A stretch of 64,000 bases of DNA from positions 1 through 64,000 of the forward strand of contig NZ_RQVL01000003.1 in NCBI RefSeq assembly GCF_003992005.1, written 5' to 3'. A program made the position numbers and the translations under genes. Shown piece after piece: positions 49,735 to 59,815 of the stretch. Positions within the stretch are counted from its first letter, which is position 1. Each line of letters starts with the position of its first letter. The stretch comes from Veillonella sp. VA139 (GTDB taxonomy: Bacteria > Bacillota > Negativicutes > Veillonellales > Veillonellaceae). The notes under the pieces are model-generated. The model was not told the origin of the DNA and did not search any database. It saw nothing but the letters and a program-made list of their open reading frames with translations.

Positions 49735-50727
49735 ATGAGTAACAAACCCAAATATTTAAGTACGGTGAAAGCTATTTTACACATTCTGGTAGGGGCTCTC
49801 GTGTTTGCCGTAGGCGTGCAAGCATTCATAGTACCCCATAAATTATTAAGTGGTGGTATTAGCGGGCTGACTCTGATCATTTATTATGTAACCCAAGGAG
49901 CATTGAGCCTTGGTATGATTAACTTTCTGCTGAACCTACCTGTTTTATATGCAGCATGGCGGTGGCTAGGGGGCTGGCATCTAGGTATTACTATCTTTGG
50001 TACAGTGTTGATGTCAATTCTAATTAATGTGGTATCCCCATTGGCGGAATTAGGTTTAACACAAAATCCGATTATTGGTGGTATTTTGGGTGGTTTATTT
50101 TCTGGGCTAGGACTTGGCATTGTCTATCGTGGGGGAGGTAATACTGGTGGTATTGATCCCATTGCTTTAATCATTCGAAATCGCTTTGGTCTACAAATCG
50201 GTAGCATTCTATTTGGCATCAATATGATGATTTTAATCATTGGGGCTATTGTGATTAATATTGAAGCTGCAGCTACTACATTGATTAGCACCTATTTATC
50301 TGCGATGGTGACGAATAAGGTGATTACTGGATTTAGTCAACGGAAAGCGATGTTTATCATCTCCTATAAACCAGTGACGATTTGTAATTTAATCATTGAT
50401 AAAATTGGTCGTGGTGCTACGATTTTGAATGGAGAAGGAGCCTATACACATCAGCCTAAACAGGTTATTATGGTAGTAGTAAGTTTGTTGCAAGTGGCTC
50501 GACTGAAAGCAGCCGTAGAAGCAGAAGATCCAACAGCATTTATGGTCATTACCGATGCGGCAGAGGTTATCGGCACAGGTTTTTCCGCACGATCTACGAA
50601 TGGTGCTGTAGAACGGGTATTGCAAACCTGTGACCCTGTAAAAGCTGCAGAAGCAGAACAAATGATTCATGATGTGCAAATGGCTAGAAATGAAATTCCT
50701 TTAGAAGAACATAAGGAGGAACGATAA
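49735..50727 (+). CDS. YitT-family membrane protein
   Basis: The 330-residue protein has five or six N-terminal helices of the YitT/DUF161 type (GALVFAVGVQAFIVPHKLLSGGISGL, then GGGNTGGIDPIALII). A C-terminal soluble DUF2179 domain follows (about 230-320: MFIISYKPVTICNLII, then VLQTCDP). The role is unsettled. Its stop is directly followed by pgm, with one base between, so the two are co-translated. Confidence 0.85.
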   Translation: MSNKPKYLSTVKAILHILVGALVFAVGVQAFIVPHKLLSGGISGLTLIIYYVTQGALSLGMINFLLNLPVLYAAWRWLGGWHLGITIFGTVLMSILINVVSPLAELGLTQNPIIGGILGGLFSGLGLGIVYRGGGNTGGIDPIALIIRNRFGLQIGSILFGINMMILIIGAIVINIEAAATTLISTYLSAMVTNKVITGFSQRKAMFIISYKPVTICNLIIDKIGRGATILNGEGAYTHQPKQVIMVVVSLLQVARLKAAVEAEDPTAFMVITDAAEVIGTGFSARSTNGAVERVLQTCDPVKAAEAEQMIHDVQMARNEIPLEEHKEER

Positions 50728-50728
50728 T

Positions 50729-52453
50729 ATGGTACATCCATTAGCAGGACAACCTGTAAAAAAAGAAGATTTGATTCATATAGATACTGTGGTGAAAGAC
50801 TTTTTTCGAATAACTCCGAGGTATGATGAACCAGAAGAACGAGTAAGCTTTGGTACTTCTGGACATCGAGGGATTGCCTCGAAAGGAACTTTCAACGAAT
50901 TACATGTGGCGGCTATCGTCCAAGCGATTTGTGATGTACGCCAAGAATTTGGTGCCACAGGACCTTGCTATATTGGACAAGACACGCATGCCTTATCGCA
51001 ACCAGCCTTGCAAGTAGCTATTGAAGTCTTGTTGGGAAATCGCGTGAAAACACGTGTGGATGCACATCGTGAATTTGTGCCGACTCCAAGTGTATCACGT
51101 GCTATTTTGCGACACAATGCAAATACAACAGCAGAGAATGTAGCAGATGGTATTATTATTACACCATCCCATAATCCACCAGAACATGGAGGGATTAAAT
51201 ATAACCCACCTCATGGGGGCCCAGCAGATACAGCCGTAACCAAACGAATTGAAGCATTAGCTAACGAATATTTGCAAAAAGGATTAGATAGTATTCAACG
51301 ATTCTCCTTTCATCATCTAGTGGATGCTCATGAAAGTGCTCATTGTGGCTGCTGTCATCATGAAGAAGAAAAACCAGTAGCACCAGTTGCAATTTCTGTA
51401 GAGGAAGCAGGCCAATACTTAGAGCCTTATGATTTTAAAATGGCTTATATAAAAGAATTGCCTCAAATTATCAATATGAAGGCGATTCAACAAGCTAATC
51501 CGAAAGTATTAATTAATGCGCTAGGTGGCAGTGGAGGATCCTATTGGCATGCCATTGCTGAGGAGTATAATCTAAACTTTACCATTATTAATAGCGACTA
51601 TGATCCAACATTTAGTTTCATGTCCTATGACCATGATGGAGCGATTCGCATGGACTGTTCTTCTCCATATGCTATGGCAGAAGTGGCTAAGAATCTGGGT
51701 GATCACGTACTAGCCATCGGTAATGATCCGGACTATGATCGCCATGGTATCGTCACAGAAGAAGGTTTGTTAGCGCCAAATCAATATTTAGTAGTAGCTG
51801 CTAAGTATTTGAATGAAACTCGTCCTTGGGAAGGGAAAGGGGTAGGTAAAACAGCGGTTGTGACAGGCTTGATGGATGCCTATTGTAAAGATTCCAATCA
51901 TCCCGTCTATGAAGTGCCAGTAGGTTTTAAATATTTTGCCCCATTATTATTTGATGGACGGATTGGTCTAGGGGTAGAGGAGAGTGCAGGGGCCTCCTTC
52001 TTGCAACAAGATGGGACTGTATGGACTACTGATAAAGATGGCATCATTTTAGGACTTTTAGCGGTAGAAATGGTAGCCACTACAGGGAAAACTCCAGCAC
52101 AGCACTATGCAGATATGACGGCACAATGGGGAACACCAGTGTTCCAACGTGTGGATATGCCTTGCACAGCGGACATTAAACATGCTTTAAAAGGGATGAA
52201 GCCTAGTGATGTGACTGTGACAGAATTAGGGGGAAGTCCCATCTTAGACGTTCGTACCACCTCATTGTTTGAAAATCAACCCATTGATGGGGTAAAAATT
52301 GTGACGAATACAGGTTGGTTTGTGGCGCGACCATCAGGAACGGAAAACTTATATAAAATGTATGCAGAGTCCTATGCAGGTGAGGAAGGATTAGCTCGTC
52401 TCATGGACGATGGTAAACGCATCATTGAAGGTTTAGTCATAACATCTGTATGA
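50729..52453 (+). CDS. pgm: Phosphoglucomutase with His/Cys-rich insert
   Basis: This 574-residue alpha-phosphohexomutase interconverts glucose 1- and 6-phosphate. It has FGTSGHRG at the start of the active site, the phosphoserine loop TPSHNPPEHGG, the metal loop DPDYDRHG and the substrate loop RPSGTEN. It is about 28 residues longer than the usual 546. At 196-212 it has a His/Cys-rich segment (HHLVDAH, then HCGCCHH) that looks like a metal site and is unusual for this enzyme. AAGGAGG lies in the end of the preceding gene. Confidence 0.9.
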   Translation: MVHPLAGQPVKKEDLIHIDTVVKDFFRITPRYDEPEERVSFGTSGHRGIASKGTFNELHVAAIVQAICDVRQEFGATGPCYIGQDTHALSQPALQVAIEVLLGNRVKTRVDAHREFVPTPSVSRAILRHNANTTAENVADGIIITPSHNPPEHGGIKYNPPHGGPADTAVTKRIEALANEYLQKGLDSIQRFSFHHLVDAHESAHCGCCHHEEEKPVAPVAISVEEAGQYLEPYDFKMAYIKELPQIINMKAIQQANPKVLINALGGSGGSYWHAIAEEYNLNFTIINSDYDPTFSFMSYDHDGAIRMDCSSPYAMAEVAKNLGDHVLAIGNDPDYDRHGIVTEEGLLAPNQYLVVAAKYLNETRPWEGKGVGKTAVVTGLMDAYCKDSNHPVYEVPVGFKYFAPLLFDGRIGLGVEESAGASFLQQDGTVWTTDKDGIILGLLAVEMVATTGKTPAQHYADMTAQWGTPVFQRVDMPCTADIKHALKGMKPSDVTVTELGGSPILDVRTTSLFENQPIDGVKIVTNTGWFVARPSGTENLYKMYAESYAGEEGLARLMDDGKRIIEGLVITSV

Positions 52454-52643
52454 TGTATAATTGCTTACCAAGTGGATGAAGAACAAGGGATTCCATGAGT
52501 TTACTGTGTCTATTCTTGTATGTGCTGTGTTTAACTGATATAATTAATAAATATGGTCTATACAAAGAACTTCGTATTGTAATGATGGACTAGTAGACAA
52601 TCACTTGTAATAATCATGAAATACCACGTATGGAGGTGGTGAA

Positions 52644-53666
52644 ATGACAGTATATTTATGGGCCTTTGTCATTGCTCTTGTAGTAACGTATATTTGCACG
52701 CCTTTGGTGAAACAATTTGCTGTTAAGGTAGGTGCTATTGATAAACCAGATGCACGGAAGGTGCATCAAGTATCAATTCCACGATTAGGTGGATTGGCCA
52801 TCTATATTGGCTATATGGTATCTTTGCTATATAGTGTGAAAGATGTATCTTCGGTGAAAGGATTGATTGTAGGTTCTATCATCCTAGTAGCAGTAGGTAT
52901 TTGGGACGATATTAAGCAAATTGGTCCGAAAACGAAATTGATGGGACAAATTTTGGCGGCTCTTATGTTGCCACTCTTTGGGAACGCCGTGCATTTCATT
53001 AGCATTGGTGACCATCTATTGTATTTAGAATATTTTGCTATACCGTTGACGGTATTTTGGATTGTAGGGTTTACGAATATTGTGAATCTCATTGATGGAT
53101 TAGATGGATTGGCAGCAGGGATTTCCCTCATTGCGTGTATTACGATTTGTATCGTGACATTGCAAATGGGTCAAATCGAATTGGCATGCATTACCTTGGC
53201 ATTAGCTGGGGCGGCTTGCGGGTTCTTGCGCTACAACTTTAATCCTGCCAAAATATTCATGGGTGACACAGGTAGTATGCTATTGGGCTATACCATGGCG
53301 GCTATTTCTGTTATGGGCAGTGTGAAAACGGCAGCGACTGTGGCATTGGTGGTACCTGTGATTGTGCTAGGATTACCAATTTTAGATACTTTATTTGCCA
53401 TTGTACGGCGACGTATTAATGGACGCCCTGTGTTCCAACCAGATAAAGGGCATTTGCATCATCGTCTATTGGCGATGGGGCTTACACAAAAACAAGCTGT
53501 GCTGTTGATGTATGTTATTACGGCACTCTTAGGTTGTGTGTCTATCGTGGCCGCAAAAGCAAACTTTGTTATCGGAGTATTGCTAGTGCTTGTGATACTT
53601 TGTGCATGTGTGTGGACAGCAACAAAAATTGGGATTATATCCAAAGACAACGACGTTCGTAAATAG
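52644..53666 (+). CDS. UDP-GlcNAc/undecaprenyl-phosphate sugar-1-phosphate transferase
   Basis: A 340-residue membrane enzyme of the WecA/TagO/MraY family that loads a sugar 1-phosphate onto the lipid carrier. It has about ten helices, DDIKQIGPKTKL in loop 2, NLIDGLDGLAAG, NFNPAKIFMGDTGSM and the GHLHHRLL motif that marks the WecA/TagO branch over MraY. It should start O-antigen-like or wall polymer assembly. GGAGGTGGTG precedes the ATG. Together with wecB 600 bases downstream it forms an envelope-sugar pair. Confidence 0.88.
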   Translation: MTVYLWAFVIALVVTYICTPLVKQFAVKVGAIDKPDARKVHQVSIPRLGGLAIYIGYMVSLLYSVKDVSSVKGLIVGSIILVAVGIWDDIKQIGPKTKLMGQILAALMLPLFGNAVHFISIGDHLLYLEYFAIPLTVFWIVGFTNIVNLIDGLDGLAAGISLIACITICIVTLQMGQIELACITLALAGAACGFLRYNFNPAKIFMGDTGSMLLGYTMAAISVMGSVKTAATVALVVPVIVLGLPILDTLFAIVRRRINGRPVFQPDKGHLHHRLLAMGLTQKQAVLLMYVITALLGCVSIVAAKANFVIGVLLVLVILCACVWTATKIGIISKDNDVRK

Positions 53667-53672
53667 CTAGGC

Positions 53673-53707
53673 AAAACGCCAGGAGCTCATGCTTCATGGC
53701 GTTTTTT
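53673..53707 (+). terminator. Intrinsic terminator of the sugar transferase gene
   Basis: AAAACGCC and GGCGTTTTTT with an inner region containing GAGCTCATGCTTC. The terminal GCAAAACGCC is echoed in the repeats at 53838 and 53959. Confidence 0.75.
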
Positions 53708-53722
53708 ATTTTTAGGCAAAGG

Positions 53723-53789
53723 GAAAGCGTGGCACATTCCTTCACAAACGGTATTTCATAATGTTTGTTCAGGAACATGCCACGCTTTC
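53723..53789. repeat. Palindromic hairpin of the island family
   Basis: Arms GAAAGCGTGGCACATTCC and GGAACATGCCACGCTTTC pair except for a central CA/CA. The loop TTCACAAACGGTATTTCATA is shared with the hairpin at 11658-11726, although the arms differ. Confidence 0.8.
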
Positions 53790-53790
53790 T

Positions 53791-54100
53791 GGCGTTTGCA
53801 GAATTGGGCATAGGATGCCATGTCGCTTACGCTTATGGCGTTTTGCCTAGTATTTGCTCACTCTGTGAGGGGGGAGGGAACATACCGCGGTCTTTTTGCG
53901 TTTTCTTAATGTTAGTAATGAAATGCTATATGCCTTAGATAATCTACTTCGCGGCTGAAGGCGTTTTGCTTAGTACTTACTCACTCTGTAGGGGAGAGGG
54001 GTGCCACGCTTTCTGGCGTTTGCAGAATTGGGCATAGGACGCCATGTCGCTTACGCTTATGGCATTTTGCCTCGTACTTGCTCACTCTGTGAGGGAGAGG
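53791..54100 (+). repeat. Three-copy tandem-like extragenic repeat
   Basis: The stretch GGCGTTTGCAGAATTGGGCA leads into CATGTCGCTTACGCTTATGG, a GCNTTTTGCC string and GCTCACTCTGTGAGG. It is complete at about 53791-53872 and 54014-54096, with a partial copy at 53959-53997. No gene is seen in 53667-54267. Confidence 0.75.
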
Positions 54101-54267
54101 GGCATGGTATTTTGTTTGGACATACTTCTTTGTAGTTTCTACTAGTATGGAAGGCTTGTACATGATACAATAGAGATAATTGAAAAAGCTTAATAAAGTG
54201 ATTTAGGAAAGTTTGTGTATGACAGCTTTCATGGTAAAGGAAGTAAACGAAATATGTGGGAGGTACT

Positions 54268-55416
54268 ATGTTAAAAGTCATGACCATATTTGGGACACGT
54301 CCTGAGGCAATTAAGATGGCACCAGTTGTTAAGGCTTTGGAAGCAGCGCCTGATATGGAGTCTATTGTAACGGTAACGGCGCAGCATAGAGAGATGTTAG
54401 ATCAGGTGTTGCATTTATTTTCCATCACCCCAGATTATGATTTAAATATTATGAGCCAAGGGCAAACGTTGTACGATGTTACCTGTCGTGCTTTGATGGG
54501 TTTACAAGAGGTATTGAAAGAAGCGAAGCCCGATGTGGTGCTTGTTCATGGCGATACGACAACAACATTTGTGGGGGCTCTGGCGGCGTTCTATGAAGGC
54601 ATTCCTGTAGGACATGTGGAGGCAGGTCTTCGGACGGGTAATATTTACTCTCCATTCCCTGAGGAGATGAATCGCAAGTTGACGGGGGCTATTGGGACCT
54701 ACCATTTTGCACCGACTACTACATCGGAAGCGAACTTATTGAAAGAAAATATACATCCAGATCACTTGTATGTAACGGGGAATACGGTGATCGATGCGTT
54801 GCAGACAACGGTGAAAGAAGACTATACGTTCAAGGAAGAGTTGTTGAACAACATCGACTACGAACATCAAAAGGTCATTTTGGTCACTACGCATCGCCGT
54901 GAAAATTTGGGAGACCCAATGCGCAATGTGTATGAGGCTATTCGTGATCTTATTGGAGAGCATGAAGACGTAGAAGTTATCTTCCCTATGCATCGGAATC
55001 CAAAGGTGCGCAGTATTGTGCAAGACGTACTAGGCCACATGAATCGAGTGCATTTGATTGAGCCATTGGAATATGAACCATTTGCCAACTTAATGGCTCG
55101 TACTTACCTCATTATGACCGACTCTGGTGGCATTCAAGAGGAAGCTCCATCATTGGGTAAACCAGTATTAGTACTTCGTGATACCACAGAACGGCCAGAA
55201 GCGGTACATGCAGGAACGGTGAAATTGGTGGGTACAGATAAAGGGTCCGTATACAAAGCAGCCAAAGAGTTGATTACGAATGAAAACATCTATAAAGAGA
55301 TGTCCAATGCAGTGAATCCATATGGAGATGGATTGGCATCGAATCGGATTGTGCAAGCATTGCGCTATGAGTTTGATAAAACGCAAGAAAAACCATTTTC
55401 TTTTTGTATAAAGTAA
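54268..55416 (+). CDS. wecB: UDP-N-acetylglucosamine 2-epimerase (non-hydrolysing)
   Basis: The 382-residue enzyme makes UDP-ManNAc from UDP-GlcNAc. GTRPEAIKMAPVVKAL at the start, HGDTTTTF, GHVEAGLRTGN, THRREN and DSGGIQEEAPSLGKPVLVLR are the family hallmarks. The ATG at 54268 has GGGAGGT upstream; a GTG 12 bases earlier is only the frame limit. It supplies an envelope polymer with ManNAc, which fits the upstream WecA/TagO-type gene. Confidence 0.93.
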   Translation: MLKVMTIFGTRPEAIKMAPVVKALEAAPDMESIVTVTAQHREMLDQVLHLFSITPDYDLNIMSQGQTLYDVTCRALMGLQEVLKEAKPDVVLVHGDTTTTFVGALAAFYEGIPVGHVEAGLRTGNIYSPFPEEMNRKLTGAIGTYHFAPTTTSEANLLKENIHPDHLYVTGNTVIDALQTTVKEDYTFKEELLNNIDYEHQKVILVTTHRRENLGDPMRNVYEAIRDLIGEHEDVEVIFPMHRNPKVRSIVQDVLGHMNRVHLIEPLEYEPFANLMARTYLIMTDSGGIQEEAPSLGKPVLVLRDTTERPEAVHAGTVKLVGTDKGSVYKAAKELITNENIYKEMSNAVNPYGDGLASNRIVQALRYEFDKTQEKPFSFCIK

Positions 55417-55561
55417 TAGATGCATGAGTAAAAGTCATACATCGTTGATATCTACTTTCAATAGCCTTGAAATGGATAGAATCATATCATTTTTCGCTTC
55501 ACGAGGGGATTAGTTTTGATACGTATAAAATATATATATTATTAAAACTATCTTTGTAGAT

Positions 55562-55569
55562 GGTATAAT
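55562..55569 (+). promoter_or_regulatory. Extended -10 promoter of the ATP synthase operon
   Basis: TGGTATAAT lies about 30 bases before the first atp start codon. No other gene or terminator is visible in 55417-55600. Confidence 0.55.
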
Positions 55570-55600
55570 TTGTAATGTTAGAGGTATGGGAGGTATGTCT

Positions 55601-55804
55601 ATGGGGAAAGAAAAATCAGATCTATGGATGGCTATCTCCAAAGCATCTACTACGGGATTTACCATACTTTGTTCTATCGGTATCTGTATGGGGCTTGGTT
55701 ATGCCATTGATCATTATGTGGGCACGCACCCTTGGGGCGTACTTCTCGGTGGATTAATCGGTGGATTTCTAGGTCTATATGGTGTCATACGTCAGTGCAT
55801 GTAA
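55601..55804 (+). CDS. atpZ: AtpZ/AtpI-like membrane protein
   Basis: This 67-residue protein has two membrane spans separated by a short YAIDHYVGTHPW loop, then GLYGVIRQCM. It matches the AtpZ/YdzX group that precedes atpI in many Firmicute ATP synthase operons and may help magnesium or c-ring assembly. The ATG at 55601 with GGGAGGT six bases upstream is preferred over ATGs at 55586 and 55595. Confidence 0.75.
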   Translation: MGKEKSDLWMAISKASTTGFTILCSIGICMGLGYAIDHYVGTHPWGVLLGGLIGGFLGLYGVIRQCM

Positions 55805-55813
55805 GGAGACTGT

Positions 55814-56200
55814 ATGAAAGAATATATAACCTATATCAAAAGTCATTGCCGATGGATACTGTCAGTGGCTATACTAGGTGTAGTCGTGTTATGGATACTG
55901 GACTGGTCTAGTCATATTACTGGTTGGCTATGGGGAATTATGACCTATGTTGTATATTTCTTGTATTTAGCCTTTCAAACCTATAAGATGAAAGACGCCA
56001 CCTTAGACGATGTGAAACGACGAGTTTGGATTGGTGTTATGAGTCGGTTTAGCTTAATCGTATTGTTAGTAGGCATAAGCACGCAGATTCCTTCTATTTC
56101 CATGAAAGGTGTACTAGGCGGAATCTGTGTATTTGTTCCTATGCAATATGTTGAGTATAGTATGTATGTACGTCAACGTAATAGGGAATCATCTATGTGA
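55814..56200 (+). CDS. atpI: ATP synthase subunit I
   Basis: The 128-residue hydrophobic protein has about four helices and sits where atpI normally lies, before the a subunit. AtpI proteins help c-ring assembly. Sequence identity in the family is low, so the call leans on position and helix pattern. AAGGAGACTGT precedes the ATG, and the end overlaps the ribosome site of atpB. Confidence 0.7.
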   Translation: MKEYITYIKSHCRWILSVAILGVVVLWILDWSSHITGWLWGIMTYVVYFLYLAFQTYKMKDATLDDVKRRVWIGVMSRFSLIVLLVGISTQIPSISMKGVLGGICVFVPMQYVEYSMYVRQRNRESSM

Positions 56201-56214
56201 AAGGGGGTGGGAAT

Positions 56215-56886
56215 ATGGAGTTACATGCAGGGCATCATCATGTTGTTCAATGGATGGGTATCTCTTTTAATATGGATACGCTATACATGACGTGGCTAGT
56301 GATGGCAATCATTATTGTGGTCACACTATTAGCTACACGGTCACGGGCCATGGTACCACAGGGGATTCAAAATGTGATGGAAAGCGTGTTAGAAGGATTG
56401 ACAGGACAGTTTAAAACGAACCTAGGCAATCAGTGGAAGTTTTTAAGCTCCATCCTATTTACGTATTTTCTATTTATTTTGGTGAGTAATGAATTGGGCT
56501 TGATTCCAAGTCCGCATATCTTGGCATCGCCAACAAATGACATTAACACCACCTTGGGATTGGCCATTTCCAGCTCGATTCTTGTATGGATTGTAGGTCT
56601 GAAAGTGAAAGGTATAGGCTATTTCAAACACTTTGTGCAACCATTTAAGTTATTTATCATTATTAATTTGATGGAAGAGATAGCGAAGCCAGTCACATTA
56701 GCCTTCCGTTTGTTTGGTAACATACTAGCGGGGGAAATTCTACTAGAATTATTATATGCATTGGTACCCTATGTACTTCCTATCGTGTGGTTAGCCTTTA
56801 GTCTAGCAATCGGTATTATTCAAGCGTTTATTTTTGCCATGCTCGTTACCTCATATTTGGGGATGACAATCGGAGATGGACATTAA
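56215..56886 (+). CDS. atpB: ATP synthase subunit a
   Basis: A 223-residue membrane subunit that forms the ion half-channels. The essential arginine lies in AFRLFGNILAGEILLELL, preceded by NLMEEIAKPVTL. The ATG at 56215 follows AAAGGGGGTGGG; the longer frame to 56197 overlaps atpI. Confidence 0.93.
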   Translation: MELHAGHHHVVQWMGISFNMDTLYMTWLVMAIIIVVTLLATRSRAMVPQGIQNVMESVLEGLTGQFKTNLGNQWKFLSSILFTYFLFILVSNELGLIPSPHILASPTNDINTTLGLAISSSILVWIVGLKVKGIGYFKHFVQPFKLFIIINLMEEIAKPVTLAFRLFGNILAGEILLELLYALVPYVLPIVWLAFSLAIGIIQAFIFAMLVTSYLGMTIGDGH

Positions 56887-56894
56887 TGTATTAG

Positions 56895-57179
<285 letters not shown>

Positions 57180-57208
57180 TAGACATTAGCTAAGAGGAGG
57201 TATGACCG

Positions 57209-57703
57209 TTGGTAGATTTAAACGGCACACTCGTACTTCAGATTTTAAACTTTATCGTGCTAGTGTTGATTTTAGCAAAGTATGCGTATAAACCGTTGTT
57301 GCAAACCATGGAAGAACGGAAACGTCGCATTGAGAATGATCTTACCAGTGCAGAACATGCTAGAGAAGAAGCGGCTGCGTTGAAAGCTGAATATACAGCG
57401 CAATTGCAAGAGGCTCGTAAAGAAGCACAAGGGATTATCGAGACCGCAAAACAACAAGCAGAAGCAGAATCACAAGCACAAATCAAAGAGTTACGAGCTC
57501 AACTAGTGAAAGAAAAAGAAATAGCCCGCCAAGAAATTGAACGGGAACGGGAAAAAGCAATGCAACAAATTCGTGCAGAAGTTGTGAATTTGTCTGTACA
57601 GGTAGCTGGCAAGCTAATTGGAAAAGACTTTTCCAGTGCTGATAATGTAGCTCTTGTAGAGGATACCATTGCAAAACTTGATAGTACAACTATAAGGTCG
57701 TGA
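57209..57703 (+). CDS. atpF: ATP synthase subunit b
   Basis: The 164-residue stator subunit has one N-terminal membrane helix and a long charged coiled coil (about 30-135). The start is TTG with GAGGAGG eight bases upstream. This is one of several non-ATG starts in the window. Confidence 0.92.
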   Translation: MVDLNGTLVLQILNFIVLVLILAKYAYKPLLQTMEERKRRIENDLTSAEHAREEAAALKAEYTAQLQEARKEAQGIIETAKQQAEAESQAQIKELRAQLVKEKEIARQEIEREREKAMQQIRAEVVNLSVQVAGKLIGKDFSSADNVALVEDTIAKLDSTTIRS

Positions 57704-57707
57704 TACG

Positions 57708-58274
57708 ATGAGTGTAGAAAGAATTGCAGAAACATATAGCTCCGCTATATTTGAATTAGGACAGGAATCAGGTTTGTTACCGCAATTTGATACAGATCTT
57801 TCCTATGTGCAAGATTTATTTTCCACCCATGAGGAATTACGCCAAATTTTAATCAATCCTATGTTAGAAGTGGCAGGGAAAAAGAAGATTCTAGAACAGA
57901 TCTTTGGAAGTGAAGTGCATCCATTGATTATGAATTTTCTCTATGTTATGGTGGACCGCCGTCGCAGTCCCTACATCATGGAAACAGCCCGTGCTTACGT
58001 GAAACGATCCCGTGAAAGCCGTGGCATCTTGGAAGCGAAAGTGACGGTTATTGAGCCACTCTCAGAAGTAATACGTGAAAAAGTATTGAAAAAACTGCAA
58101 GACATCACTGGCAAAGAATGTGTCATGGAAGAGCAGGTGGATCCATCCATCTTAGGTGGTATGGTCATTCAAGTGGGAGACACTCGGATTGATGGAAGTA
58201 TGGCTAGACGATTGGAAGAATTGAAAAAATCATTGCTTAATGCAAGTACCAATAAGATTGGGGTGAATGGTTAA
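57708..58274 (+). CDS. atpH: ATP synthase subunit delta
   Basis: A 188-residue stator protein (OSCP). The N-terminal helical domain ([15 protein letters not shown]) and the C-terminal [28 protein letters not shown] are typical. It lies 4 bases after atpF. Confidence 0.93.
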   Translation: MSVERIAETYSSAIFELGQESGLLPQFDTDLSYVQDLFSTHEELRQILINPMLEVAGKKKILEQIFGSEVHPLIMNFLYVMVDRRRSPYIMETARAYVKRSRESRGILEAKVTVIEPLSEVIREKVLKKLQDITGKECVMEEQVDPSILGGMVIQVGDTRIDGSMARRLEELKKSLLNASTNKIGVNG

Positions 58275-58276
58275 TT

Positions 58277-59812
58277 ATGAAAATGACGCCTGAAGAAATT
58301 ACTGCCATTATTAAACAGCAGATTCAGGACTATAATGTTGAATTAAACGTAGATGACGTAGGAACTGTTCTGGAAGTAGGGGACGGTATTGCGCATATCT
58401 ACGGTCTTGAAAAGGCCATGGCTGGCGAATTGTTAGAGTTACCTCATGGTGTATATGGCATGGTACTCAATTTAGAACAAGATAATGTAGGCGCCGTTCT
58501 CCTAGGTAATGACTTCTTGATTAAAGAAGGCGATGAAGTGCGCCGTACAGGCCGCATCATGCAGGTTCCTGTAGGAGATGGCTTAATTGGTCGTGTTGTG
58601 AATGCCCTTGGTCAACCTATCGATGGTAAAGGAGAGATTGTGGCAGAAACATATCGTCCTGTAGAATACCCAGCACCTGGTATTGCAGATCGTAAATCTG
58701 TATTTGAGCCAATGCAAACTGGTTTGAAAGCCATTGATGCGATGGTGCCAATCGGTCGTGGTCAACGGGAGTTGATCATTGGTGACCGTGGTACTGGTAA
58801 AACAGCGATTGCTATTGATACGATCTTGAACCAAAAAGGACAAGATGTGATTTGTATCTATGTAGCAATTGGTCAAAAAGAATCTACTGTAGCTCGTGTA
58901 GTACAAAAATTAGAAGAAGCAGGAGCTATGGAATATACTATCGTCGTATCTGCAGGGGCGTCTGAAGGAGCTCCTATGCAGTACTTAGCACCATATTCTG
59001 GGGTAGCTATGGGCGAACATTTCATGTACCAAGGTAAACATGTACTTTGTGTATATGATGATTTAACGAAACAAGCGGCTGCATACCGTGCGATGAGTTT
59101 GTTATTACGTCGTCCTCCAGGACGTGAAGCGTACCCTGGTGACGTGTTCTACTTACATTCTCGTTTATTGGAACGTTCTGCGAAAGTATCTGATGAATTA
59201 GGTGGCGGTTCCATTACAGCCTTACCAATTATCGAAACACAAGCAGGTGACGTATCTGCCTATATCCCAACAAACGTAATCTCCATCACTGATGGACAAA
59301 TTTTCTTGGGTACAGATATGTTCTACTCTGGTGTTCGTCCAGCAGTTGACGTAGGCTTATCCGTATCTCGTGTAGGTGGTAGTGCACAAATTAAAGCGAT
59401 GAAACAAGTAGCTGGTAAATTGCGCTTGGAATTGGCACAATATCGTGAATTAGCGGCTTTCGCGCAGTTCGGTTCCGATTTGGATGCCTCCACAAAAGCA
59501 CAATTAGATCGTGGTGAACGTTTAACTGAAATGTTGAAACAACCACAATATTCTCCATTAAAAGTAGAAGAACAAGTAGTATGCTTATATGCAGGTATCA
59601 ATGGCTACTTTAAACGATTAGCTGTTCATGATGTACCAGCATTCCAAGATGCCTTATTACACTATGTACATGGTAATTATGCCAATGTATTAGCATCAAT
59701 TAAAGATACTAAGAAATTAGAAGAAGATACAGAAAAAACATTGCAACAAGCGATTTTAGAATGTATTGATATCTTTGGTGCTACTCACGAATTATTACCA
59801 GAGGAGGCGTAA
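58277..59812 (+). CDS. atpA: ATP synthase subunit alpha
   Basis: The 511-residue F1 subunit has the P-loop [11 protein letters not shown], where many homologues have Q after R, and the [30 protein letters not shown] stretch with the family's nucleotide-binding residues. Spacing to atpH is two bases. Confidence 0.97.
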   Translation: MKMTPEEITAIIKQQIQDYNVELNVDDVGTVLEVGDGIAHIYGLEKAMAGELLELPHGVYGMVLNLEQDNVGAVLLGNDFLIKEGDEVRRTGRIMQVPVGDGLIGRVVNALGQPIDGKGEIVAETYRPVEYPAPGIADRKSVFEPMQTGLKAIDAMVPIGRGQRELIIGDRGTGKTAIAIDTILNQKGQDVICIYVAIGQKESTVARVVQKLEEAGAMEYTIVVSAGASEGAPMQYLAPYSGVAMGEHFMYQGKHVLCVYDDLTKQAAAYRAMSLLLRRPPGREAYPGDVFYLHSRLLERSAKVSDELGGGSITALPIIETQAGDVSAYIPTNVISITDGQIFLGTDMFYSGVRPAVDVGLSVSRVGGSAQIKAMKQVAGKLRLELAQYRELAAFAQFGSDLDASTKAQLDRGERLTEMLKQPQYSPLKVEEQVVCLYAGINGYFKRLAVHDVPAFQDALLHYVHGNYANVLASIKDTKKLEEDTEKTLQQAILECIDIFGATHELLPEEA

Positions 59813-59815
59813 TCT

